This document shows positions 1-5,394 of a DNA stretch of 5,394 nucleotides, one piece after another. How positions within the stretch are numbered: position 1 is the stretch's first letter; each line of letters begins with the position of its first letter. The notes beneath the pieces were generated by a model. It saw only the letters and a program-made list of their open reading frames with translations, was not told where the DNA came from and ran no database searches. Made by a program: the position numbers and the translations under genes. The DNA comes from Actinomycetes bacterium. GTDB lineage: Bacteria > Actinomycetota > Thermoleophilia > Solirubrobacterales > Solirubrobacteraceae. The stretch covers positions 1-5,394 of the forward strand of contig JAEXXR010000689.1 of assembly GCA_023405705.1 (NCBI GenBank), written 5' to 3'.

Positions 1-1362
1 CGCGGCGTCCTTGTGGAGCACGCGGCGTTGGCTGGGCGGTCTCCGGAAACGCTGCGGCGGTGGCGGTCGCACGGGCCGCCGGCGCCACGCGGCCGCGCGG
101 AACGCTACGAGTTGGACGAGCGCGCGATCGTCGCGTTGTTCATCTGGGGTAGCGCGCGAAGCGCGTGGCGGCGGCTGCGTGATGAGGGCGTGACGTCGCT
201 GCCGAGCCTGCGCACGTTTCAGCGCGCGGTCAGAGAGCAGCTGCCTGCGAGCGACCGAGCGGCGGCGAAGGATGGCGCGATCGCTGGTGCTGGGATGCTC
301 CTCTACCCGCCGCGTGATGAGCCGCATCGCAATCACATGCTGCAGGTCGATGGGATGCAGAGCACCGTCCCGTGCTGGACGGCCGACAAGCGGCTCGTCA
401 ATCCGTGGGTTGTGGTCGCGCTCGACACCTACTCGCGGCTGGTCGTCGGCATCGCGGTCGCGGAGACGATCACCGCGCCCGTCGTCATGCAGGCCCTGTA
501 CCGGGCATTCCGCGCGGGTGATCCGCTCAGTCCGGCTCATGGGTTGCCGACGACGGTGCTGTGGGACAACGCGATGGCCCACCTCGCGCGCGGCACGACG
601 GGCTTCCTGATATCGCTCGGCGTCCAGATCACGCCGACGTATCCGTACAGCCCGCATCTGAACGGGAAGGCGGAGCGCGCGATCGGCACGATCAAGCACA
701 CGATCCTGCGCGGCCACCCGCACGACAGCCGCGGTCCGGTCGACCGCACAGGCGCGCTCTTCGGCGCCGCCGCGGACGCGAGATTCCCGACCATCGACGA
801 ACACGCTCGTTGGATCGAGGATGAGCTCGTCCGCTACAACGACAGCGCGCACTCCGAGCTGAGAGCGACGCCATCCGAGCACTGGCTCGCCGACCCGACC
901 CCCGTGCAGCAGGTGCCCGCAGAACAGTTGCGCGAGTGCTTGACCGAGCGGCTGCCGAGAAAGGTCATCGCTCGCAAAGGGATTGCATATCGCGGCAGAC
1001 ACTTCACGGCCGTCGAACTCAACGACTTGGTCGGGCACACCGTGGCCATCGCGGCGGTGCCCGGTGATCCCGAGCAGTTGGAGGTGTGGGTCGGCTCCAC
1101 GTGGGTCTGTACGGCCAGATCCGGGGCGCCGCCGCCGCTGGAGCGCGACCGCAACACACAGCATCGACGTCTGACTGCAACCCGCCAATCGCGCTGGCGC
1201 GAGAAGGCACGCGAGCAACAGCTCGCGAACGCCGACACCGCGCCTGCAGCACGCGCGCGGAGCGGTCCGCGCACGCCAAGCGCGATCAGACGCCGTGAAC
1301 GTACGCCGGACCTGATGGCGGCGATCGAGCGCCAGCTTCGCGACACCAGAGAGCGGCCATGA
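1..1362 (+). CDS. DDE transposase, TniA/TnsB/MuA type (5' partial)
   Basis: This is probably the catalytic subunit that cuts and joins transposon ends, acting as a multimer on DNA with the ATPase encoded next to it. Counting from the GTG at 13, residues 1-25 look like an HTH cut at its front and about 33-75 like a second one. The rve/RNase H-like core follows, with D113 (LQVDGM), D185 (VLWDNA) and E221 (NGKAERA); D185 and E221 are separated by exactly 35 residues. Residues about 318-368 (IAYRGRHF to WVCTAR) match the small beta-barrel after the core in Mu-type transposases, and a basic, Arg-rich tail ends the protein. The frame is open to base 1 and the first HTH seems incomplete, so the true start is probably upstream; GTG at 13 is the fallback. 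Its TGA overlaps the ATPase start. The triad is intact, so it looks functional. The exact family among TniA, TnsB and MuA relatives is not resolved. Confidence 0.93.
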   Translation, partial: RGVLVEHAALAGRSPETLRRWRSHGPPAPRGRAERYELDERAIVALFIWGSARSAWRRLRDEGVTSLPSLRTFQRAVREQLPASDRAAAKDGAIAGAGMLLYPPRDEPHRNHMLQVDGMQSTVPCWTADKRLVNPWVVVALDTYSRLVVGIAVAETITAPVVMQALYRAFRAGDPLSPAHGLPTTVLWDNAMAHLARGTTGFLISLGVQITPTYPYSPHLNGKAERAIGTIKHTILRGHPHDSRGPVDRTGALFGAAADARFPTIDEHARWIEDELVRYNDSAHSELRATPSEHWLADPTPVQQVPAEQLRECLTERLPRKVIARKGIAYRGRHFTAVELNDLVGHTVAIAAVPGDPEQLEVWVGSTWVCTARSGAPPPLERDRNTQHRRLTATRQSRWREKAREQQLANADTAPAARARSGPRTPSAIRRRERTPDLMAAIERQLRDTRERP

Positions 1363-2087
1363 CGAGGACCTGGCCGGCCGGCTTGCGCACTTACGGACCG
1401 TCCGGCGCGCGGCTGCTGGAGACGCCCGACATCGCCCGCGCTCGCGTGCATCTCGACCTCGCACGCCGCACCGCCGGCATCGTCGTCATCGAAGGCCCCG
1501 GCCAAGTCGGCAAGACGGTCGCGACCGCAGTCCTCACGTCGGGCACGACCGCGACGCACCTGCTCGCGCACCGCTCAATGAGCCGCGTCGAGTTGCGCGA
1601 CCATCTCCTCGCCCGGATCGGCGGGCTGGCGCTCGGGGACCTCCGCGGCGCTCGCGCAGAGGGCGAACTGGGGGATGCGCTGCGGACCGAACGCACCATC
1701 GTGATCGACAACGTCGACCGGCTCGACCGCGAAGTGCTCGACTACGTGCTCTACCTCAAGGCCCAGCAGCACAGCCGCGTCACGCTCGTGCTCACCGGCG
1801 GCGAAGACCTCACCGGGCACCTGGAACGACACGTCGGCTCGCTGTCGCACACCACCTGCCGCTTCACGCCCTTGGAACCCGAGCTCGCCGTCGAGCTGAT
1901 GCCCGAATACCACGACATCTACCGCGGGGCGCCGCCGCGCCTGCTGTCCCAGATCGACGCCGACTTCGCCGGCGGGCTCCTCGGTCGCTGGGCGCAGATC
2001 ACGGCCACGATCGTCGGTCTCGCCGACCTCGCCGGCATTCACCGGCTCACATCAGAGTTGCTCGACAGCGCTGCAACGCTGCTGTGA
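1359..2087 (+). CDS. AAA+ ATPase, TniB/TnsC/MuB-like transposition protein
   Basis: This is probably the target-DNA-binding regulator that recruits and activates the transposase in an ATP-dependent way, as MuB, TnsC and TniB do. The protein has 242 residues, close to the smaller TniB-type proteins. Walker A is GPGQVGKT at residues 46-53, preceded by the strand IVVIE. Walker B is TIVIDNVD at 113-120, with D117. A sensor-1-like strand, VTLVLTGG, lies at 141-148. The C-terminal third is a helical lid-like region ending in a Leu/Ala-rich helix. The residue after the Walker B aspartate is Asn where many AAA+ proteins have the catalytic Glu, so hydrolysis may be slow or differently organised. ATG at 1359 overlaps the transposase stop as ATGA, which points to coupled translation; the upstream AGAGAG is only a weak ribosome-binding site. 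The general role is well supported by sequence and position, the exact subfamily less so. Confidence 0.88.
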   Translation: MTRTWPAGLRTYGPSGARLLETPDIARARVHLDLARRTAGIVVIEGPGQVGKTVATAVLTSGTTATHLLAHRSMSRVELRDHLLARIGGLALGDLRGARAEGELGDALRTERTIVIDNVDRLDREVLDYVLYLKAQQHSRVTLVLTGGEDLTGHLERHVGSLSHTTCRFTPLEPELAVELMPEYHDIYRGAPPRLLSQIDADFAGGLLGRWAQITATIVGLADLAGIHRLTSELLDSAATLL

Positions 2088-3265
2088 GATCGGTGCCGAC
2101 GATCCTGCTGGACCCGACGCACCAGGCCGACCTGGCCGAGCGCCTCCATCAACAGCATGTGCCGCGACATGGCCGCTTCGTCGTCTCCGTCACCCCAAGC
2201 AGCAACGCCGCCCAACTCGCCACCGACGTGCTCGTCGCGCTTGGGAAGCGGCCGCACCTGGCCACCATCCCGCGCAGCGAGCGGCTGTGGGACCTCGTCG
2301 AGATCTGGTTGGTCGCCGAGCGCGCGAGACAGGTGATCGTCACCGACCCTGCAGTTGGCGCCGCACAAGGGCTCACGCAGCTGCTGCTGATCCTGCAAGA
2401 GACGGAGATCGACGTCTACTTGGTCTGTCCAAAGACTCCGATCACGCCACGGGCGCTGGAAGCGATCGGCCCAGCGAACGTCGGCACCGTCGACGAGCTC
2501 AACTTGCAGCAGCCTCCGCCGAAGACGGCCACACCCGGGCTGCCGTCGCTGCGACAGCTCGGAGAAGAGCACTTCACCACTTTCCGAGACAGCGTCAGCC
2601 AGCGCCTGACGCCCGCCGCGGCCGACGCCTTTCAGCAGTTGTGGGAGAGAACCGACCTGGCGTTCGGACGCCTGCTCCCGTCACGACGCGTCAATGCCCA
2701 GCACAAGGTCGAGGCCGCGCTCGCCGTCGCCTTCGCGAGCATCCCGAACGGCGCCGTCGGGGTTGTTCTCCTTCGCGTCGCGCAGGTACGGCTCTTCCTC
2801 GACCGCTGGTTGCTGGAAGACACCGCCGAGCGCCCAGCGCGCGCTGCCGCGGCCGCTCTCACGCAGTACGCACGCGGCACCACAGTTCTCGCTGACAGCC
2901 GCGCCCACGTCTACCCGACGATCGCCGCCGCGCTCACCCTCCGCAGTCACGTCCATCGCGAGCAGGCCGACCAGATGTCTCGTCTCACCGTCGACGACGT
3001 CGCCGAAGACGGATCCACCGTCGCGCTCAAGGACCGCACGCTGACGATCAACGAAACCGGACAAGCCGCGATTCGCGCCGCGCGCGCAGACGCCGTCGCT
3101 CACGACACCGCCTTCATCCTGACCGACTCCCACTCCGAGCGGCTGACGCCACGAGCCATCAACCGCATCGCCGATCGACACGAACTGCCAGCCAGCTACA
3201 GAGCTGAGCGCGGATGGGTCAACGACCGCGGCTTTGAGCTCTACCGGATCCGCTACGTCGCCTGA
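2084..3265 (+). CDS. Unknown transposon operon protein with degenerate P-loop-like N-terminus
   Basis: I do not recognise this 393-residue family. Residues 31-55 (starting RFVVSVTPSSNAAQL) have the strand-loop-helix layout of a Walker A region but lack the GK[S/T] signature. Residues 83-118 (RQVIVTDPA, then LLILQETEIDVYLVC) resemble a Walker B strand, helix and sensor-1 strand. The N-terminal third may therefore be a P-loop NTPase fold that no longer binds nucleotide. A Pro-rich linker (about 144-153) follows, then a mostly helical, Ala/Arg-rich part. Residues about 255-367 recall the middle of a tyrosine recombinase domain (SRLTVDDVAEDG, then RLTPRAINRIADRH), but no HxxR box is seen, so catalysis is not claimed. 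There are no signal peptide, membrane segments or zinc-ligand clusters; it is probably cytoplasmic. GTG at 2084 overlaps the previous stop as GTGA with no visible Shine-Dalgarno, implying translational coupling and a role in transposition. It could be a target selector or an ATPase partner. The reading frame is certain, the function open. Confidence 0.8.
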   Translation: MRSVPTILLDPTHQADLAERLHQQHVPRHGRFVVSVTPSSNAAQLATDVLVALGKRPHLATIPRSERLWDLVEIWLVAERARQVIVTDPAVGAAQGLTQLLLILQETEIDVYLVCPKTPITPRALEAIGPANVGTVDELNLQQPPPKTATPGLPSLRQLGEEHFTTFRDSVSQRLTPAAADAFQQLWERTDLAFGRLLPSRRVNAQHKVEAALAVAFASIPNGAVGVVLLRVAQVRLFLDRWLLEDTAERPARAAAAALTQYARGTTVLADSRAHVYPTIAAALTLRSHVHREQADQMSRLTVDDVAEDGSTVALKDRTLTINETGQAAIRAARADAVAHDTAFILTDSHSERLTPRAINRIADRHELPASYRAERGWVNDRGFELYRIRYVA

Positions 3266-3270
3266 ACACG

Positions 3271-3978
3271 ATGCTGCTTGACCGCGAACGCCTCCAGCAA
3301 GCCCGCATCGCCGTCGGTCTGTCGCGACACCACCTCGCACGCGAACTCGGCATCGGCCACGACCTCATCGCCGACCTCGAGATCGGCCGCAACCAAGAAC
3401 GAATCACCCTCGCAACGCTGCTCGCGATCACACACCGGCTCCACCTCGACGTCAGCGACCTCTTCATCGACGCCCCGCAGCCGAACCGCCTCATCGACAG
3501 ACACGCCGCCGCCCTCGCCGGCGCACTCTCGTCTCTGCCGGAAGGGGCCACCGCAGAAGCCCTCTGCACAGCCCTCCACCTGACCACGCTCGAGCTGCGC
3601 AACGCCTACCGCCACGCGCGCCGAGAACTCCGCACGCACGGCCTCACAATCAGTGTCGACGGCACCCGCCACTACCGACTCCGCGCCACCCGCGCATATT
3701 CACTGTCCGCCGAGCGCGCCGTCCACCGCAGCCACATCACGCGCCTCTCACACAACGCCGCCTCCGTCTTGCACGACATCTACACCGCAGCCTACGATCG
3801 CAACTGGAGCGAACATGCCGACCCCAACGTCAAAGCCGGCGTCAGCGAACTCCTCGCCGCTGGCCTGATCGTCCGCTACCGCGACCGACACCGACCAAGC
3901 GACACCGTCGTCCGCAGCATGCAAACACCGTTCTGGCAAAGCGCCGAAGACGTCGAGAGCGCCGCACTCGACCACTAG
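3271..3978 (+). CDS. XRE-family HTH protein with additional HTH/winged-helix modules
   Basis: This 235-residue protein probably binds DNA. Residues 5-66 form a Cro/C1-type (XRE) domain: RERLQQARIAVGLSRHHLA begins it, the helix-turn-helix covers about 18-40, and it closes with the usual VSDLF. Residues about 91-137 (ATAEALCTALHLTTLELRNA, then a wing-like TISVDGTRHYRL) look like a second HTH. Residues about 156-206, with VSELLAAGLIVRYRD, look like a third, winged-helix module. The first call is firm; the other two are inference. It starts at ATG 3271, 5 bp after the preceding stop and without a clear Shine-Dalgarno, so it is probably made by reinitiation as the last gene of the operon. It may repress the operon, bind transposon ends, or direct insertion to a specific site, since no TniQ-type selector is present. 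An unrelated cargo regulator is less likely given the tight spacing. Confidence 0.85.
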   Translation: MLLDRERLQQARIAVGLSRHHLARELGIGHDLIADLEIGRNQERITLATLLAITHRLHLDVSDLFIDAPQPNRLIDRHAAALAGALSSLPEGATAEALCTALHLTTLELRNAYRHARRELRTHGLTISVDGTRHYRLRATRAYSLSAERAVHRSHITRLSHNAASVLHDIYTAAYDRNWSEHADPNVKAGVSELLAAGLIVRYRDRHRPSDTVVRSMQTPFWQSAEDVESAALDH

Positions 3979-4013
3979 CCGCACGGTGTCATAAACGGTC
4001 GCCCACGCAGCCA

Positions 4014-4047
4014 CTCGACAAAGCCAGGCCAGCGGGGGAGCTCGACA
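4014..4047. repeat. Two CTCGACA direct repeats, possible transposon-end motif
   Basis: CTCGACA occurs at 4014-4020 and again at 4041-4047, 27 bp apart, in the 181-bp gap between convergent genes. Read inward on the minus strand each copy is TGTCGAG, and many Tn7/Tn5053/Mu-type ends begin with TGT and carry repeated transposase sites. A 7-mer repeat is weak evidence and may be chance. A GCCAG/CTGGC inverted pair (4028-4032 and 4048-4052) lies in the same stretch, but it is too small, and lacks a T-run, to be called a terminator. Confidence 0.2.
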
Positions 4048-4159
4048 CTGGCAAGCAGACGGCCGCAGCGCTGCCCAGACTTCGTCGCCAGCTTCGTGAG
4101 AGCGACCGCCGCCAACGCGAACGCGATCGTCGCCGGCAGGGCGGAGTTGCTTGACCGCT

Positions 4160-4603
4160 CTAGGAGTCGAAGGGCCAGGGATGCCCGTACCCGGCAACCT
4201 TCTTGGCGATTGCGTCCTCCGCTTCCGACGCAGTGACATCGCCGAAGATGACGACTCTGCCGCTGCCCCAGACGCTCAGCTCACGTGGTCGAGGACTGGG
4301 CTGGTACTTGGTTATGTGCGACGGATCGCCGGCCCAGGTGCCGATGATCCAGTGGCGGCGAGCGCCGAAGTGATACCACCGTCCCCGGCCGGCGTTGGGC
4401 GGAACGTCGTTGTCAGTCGCCCAGCTCCGGTACTGGCGAGCGAGTCGCTTGACCTCTGCTTGCTCCTTCGCTTGCGCGGCCCGAGGACTGAGGGCGGGTC
4501 TCGGTCTCGGCGGTACTCGCGTGGGTTGCTGGCGCTGCTGTGTCAGCGCGCGCTCCTCGCGCCACCGCTGCCGCAGGCGTTCCGCTTCGTCGTTGATTCC
4601 CAC
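4160..4603 (-). CDS. Hypothetical protein, 147 residues
   Basis: I do not recognise this family. Residues about 5-65 are strongly charged and rich in Arg, Gln, Glu and Ala, with a Pro/Arg-rich patch at about 29-38 (TRVPPRPRPA); this part is probably helical or disordered. Residues about 66-147 form a compact domain rich in Trp, Gly and aromatics, with WYHFGARRHWIIGTWAG, then SVWGSGRVVIFGDVTASEAE, and the end GYGHPWPFDS. The alternating hydrophobic and Gly pattern suggests a beta-rich fold. No signal peptide, membrane segment, Cys pair or known catalytic motif is seen. GTG at 4603 is the first start after an in-frame TAG at 4613-4615 and has AGGA about 7 bases upstream. It converges on the transposition operon with a 181-bp gap, so it could be cargo or a resident gene. 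The frame looks real because the other frames over it give only low-complexity Arg-rich products. Confidence 0.7.
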   Translation of the reverse strand: MGINDEAERLRQRWREERALTQQRQQPTRVPPRPRPALSPRAAQAKEQAEVKRLARQYRSWATDNDVPPNAGRGRWYHFGARRHWIIGTWAGDPSHITKYQPSPRPRELSVWGSGRVVIFGDVTASEAEDAIAKKVAGYGHPWPFDS

Positions 4604-4615
4604 GATGCGATCCTA
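4604..4615 (-). promoter_or_regulatory. Start region of the 147-residue gene: -10-like TAGGAT / Shine-Dalgarno
   Basis: On the minus strand the bases just before the GTG read TAGGATCGCATC. The hexamer TAGGAT (4610-4615) fits the actinobacterial -10 pattern TANNNT and ends 6 bases before GTG, the spacing expected for leaderless transcription. The AGGA inside it could instead be a Shine-Dalgarno about 7 bases from the start. A well-spaced -35 is not visible; the nearest TTG-containing hexamer (TTGCGG, 4636-4641) is 20 bases away. The two readings exclude each other. Confidence 0.3.
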
Positions 4616-4988
4616 ACGCGCGCTGCACCAATAGACCGCAATACCGTTGACCAGTCGCTCCGTGATGGGCGACGACCGCTGGACCGCCGTCGTGGCCGAT
4701 GCAGCCGGTCAGCCGGGCGGCGACGCGGCCGCGGCTGCTCTCGCCGTCGCAGGCAGCTTGCGAACCCTCCGCTCGTCGCGGCGGGTCTCATGCCGTTGCA
4801 CGCGTCAGACCGCACGCGCGCTCGTCGCGCAGATCACCGGCGCACTTCTGCGCAAATCAGCGGCACGTCACAAGCCCGCCGCCGCCTGGCCGCCCATCTC
4901 CTGTTGGTGGTTCACATAAGATCGATTATCGAGCGTAAGAGGCAGACGGCCGGGAGGGCGCGGGTTCCCCGGATCGCCGCGGCTCCTG
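4604..4988. other. 385-bp stretch with no convincing gene
   Basis: I see no recognisable protein or RNA gene here. The longest plausible plus-strand frame runs from ATG 4665 to TAA 4919 (84 codons). It has moderately GC-rich third positions and opens like a protein (MGDDRWTAVVADAAGQPGGD) but becomes Arg/Ser/Cys-rich, with no Shine-Dalgarno and no familiar motif; it may be a gene remnant. A loosely repeated pattern, CCGTTG-N4/5-GTC-N3-CCG, occurs at 4644-4662 and 4793-4812. CGCTCGTCGCG occurs at 4770-4780 and 4819-4829. An AT-richer island at 4909-4940 holds the palindrome TCGAT-T-ATCGA (4922-4932), flanked by CATAAGA (4915-4921) and CGTAAGA (4934-4940). A short GC hairpin is possible at 4957-4978 downstream of the flippase gene, without a T-run. 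A transposon boundary may lie in this stretch. Confidence 0.5.
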
Positions 4989-5394
4989 TCACCTTCCGGC
5001 CTGTCGCGACGCGGGTGCTGTGCGCGGCGTGCGCAGGCGGACGTCGTTCCAGGACGATCCCGTCGCGATCAGGGCCGGAACGCCGAGCAAGAACGCCGTG
5101 GCCAGCTCGACGGCCTGCAGGATGATCCCGTAGACGAGCGCGTCGGCGCGCAGGATCGCCCGCCAGGCCACGGAGCGCACGACGATCGACAGGCACATCA
5201 GCGCCAGGCCGGCGACGATCCACGTCGGCGACGAGCGGGACAGCGCGTCGGTGAGCGGGCCGATCCCGATGTGCTCCAGCGCGCGCCAGGACAGGCCGAC
5301 GCCGGCCGCGGCGGCCGCCACGACGGCGCCGCGCCGGACGATCGCTGGCAGGTGGCGCCGCGGCGGGCCCGGTCGTGCGGGCTCGAGGCTGGGC
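4989..5394 (-). CDS. Flippase-like membrane protein (LPG_synthase_TM type), partial, apparently with internal deletion
   Basis: The minus-strand frame is open to the right edge, so the start lies outside; a GTG at 5321 is a possible internal start but the coding pattern continues upstream (PPRRHLPAIVRRGAVV). What is visible: an N-terminal hydrophobic segment, then TWIVAGLALMCLSIVVRSVA and WRAILR, typical of the first two membrane segments and WR-x-L-L motif of flippase-like/lysylphosphatidylglycerol synthase membrane proteins. This leads directly into LVYGIILQAVELATAFLLGV, which resembles the last membrane helix of such proteins, and a short basic tail to TGA at 4989-4991. Family members usually have about 300 residues and six or more helices; here the middle seems absent, with a join near 5139-5150 that keeps the frame. 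Full-length relatives are thought to move lipids or lipid-linked sugars across membranes; this remnant is unlikely to work. A naturally short relative cannot be excluded. Confidence 0.6.
   Translation of the reverse strand, partial: PSLEPARPGPPRRHLPAIVRRGAVVAAAAAGVGLSWRALEHIGIGPLTDALSRSSPTWIVAGLALMCLSIVVRSVAWRAILRADALVYGIILQAVELATAFLLGVPALIATGSSWNDVRLRTPRTAPASRQAGR

Larger units (their letters stand above)
1..3978 (+). mobile_element. Core operon of a Tn7/Tn5053/Mu-like transposon (left end missing)
   Basis: Four same-strand genes sit with overlaps of 4 bp and 4 bp and a gap of 5 bp. They encode a DDE transposase, an AAA+ ATPase, an unknown protein and a multi-HTH protein. A transposase directly followed by a P-loop ATPase is the signature of TniA-TniB, TnsB-TnsC and MuA-MuB transposons. 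The element continues past the left edge because the transposase is open there. Its right end must lie beyond 3978, but no terminal inverted repeat can be confirmed without the left end. No TniQ/TnsD-like protein, TnsA-like endonuclease, resolvase, CRISPR array or Cas gene is visible. The given end is that of the operon, not of the transposon. Confidence 0.75.

Noticed and set aside
834..1571. Minus-strand open frame of 245 codons opposite the transposase and ATPase
   Set aside because: The plus strand is clearly coding for two recognised families here. The antisense product is Arg/Ala/Ser-rich without motifs.
3987..4000. TGTCATAAAC motif resembling the tip of Tn5053-type elements
   Set aside because: In this orientation it would be a left tip of an element extending rightward, and no inverted partner (GTTTATGACA) is present to the right.
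4065..4074. Perfect palindrome GCAGCGCTGC as a terminator between convergent genes
   Set aside because: It has no loop and no T-run on either strand, and short GC palindromes are common at this base composition.
3975..4160. Minus-strand frame ending in protein-like residues (ELPRWPGFVEWLRGRPF)
   Set aside because: It looks more natural than most shadows and may be a gene remnant, but it has no well-placed ATG or GTG start or ribosome-binding site and overlaps the end of the 147-residue gene. The evidence is too thin to annotate it.
4055..4952. 11-bp direct repeat GCAGACGGCCG at 4055-4065 and 4942-4952
   Set aside because: It brackets the 147-residue gene and could hint at an inserted segment, but exact 11-mer matches are expected by chance in a GC-rich window of this length.
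4151..5125. Long plus-strand open frame of 324 codons
   Set aside because: It runs antisense to the 147-residue gene, across the gene-free stretch and into the flippase gene. Its product is low-complexity and Arg/Ser-rich with no domain, which is typical of chance open frames in GC-rich DNA.
1..5394. CRISPR array or Cas genes associated with the Tn7-like operon
   Set aside because: No regularly spaced repeats and no Cas-like proteins are visible, so there is no support for a CRISPR-guided transposon in this window.

Overview
The window is high in G+C (roughly two thirds by eye) and its codons end mostly in G or C. It uses GTG as well as ATG starts. This suits a high-GC actinobacterium. The right-edge protein has the style of small flippase-like membrane proteins of Actinobacteria and Thermoleophilia, but the lineage is an inference and no RNA gene is present to fix it.

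Positions 1-3978 hold a compact plus-strand operon of four genes, which I read as the core of a Tn7/Tn5053/Mu-type transposon. The genes are: (1) a DDE transposase of the TniA/TnsB/MuA type, cut by the left edge, with a clear D-D-35-E triad; (2) an AAA+ ATPase of the TniB/TnsC/MuB type with an intact Walker A; (3) a 393-residue protein of unknown family whose N-terminal third looks like a P-loop domain that has lost its nucleotide-binding residues; (4) a 235-residue protein with an XRE-type helix-turn-helix (HTH) and probably two further HTH or winged-helix modules. Genes 1/2 and 2/3 overlap by 4 bp (ATGA, GTGA) and genes 3/4 are 5 bp apart, so the four are probably translated together. No TniQ/TnsD-type protein is visible. 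Genes 3 and 4 occupy the place where a target selector would be expected, and they are the most interesting part of the window.

Positions 3979-4159 form a short gap between convergent genes, with a repeated CTCGACA that might belong to a transposon end. A minus-strand gene (4160-4603) encodes a 147-residue protein of unknown function, possibly cargo. Positions 4604-4988 hold no convincing gene, only weak repeats and a small palindrome. From 4989 to the right edge, on the minus strand, is the 3' part of a flippase-like (LPG_synthase_TM-type) membrane protein. It appears to join the N-terminal part directly to the C-terminal part of the family, as if the middle had been deleted. This is probably old host sequence outside the element.

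In the model I favour, the transposase does the DNA chemistry, the ATPase handles target DNA and activates the transposase, and the two unfamiliar proteins supply target choice, regulation or assembly. The left end and any matching terminal repeat lie outside the window, so the limits of the element cannot be set here.
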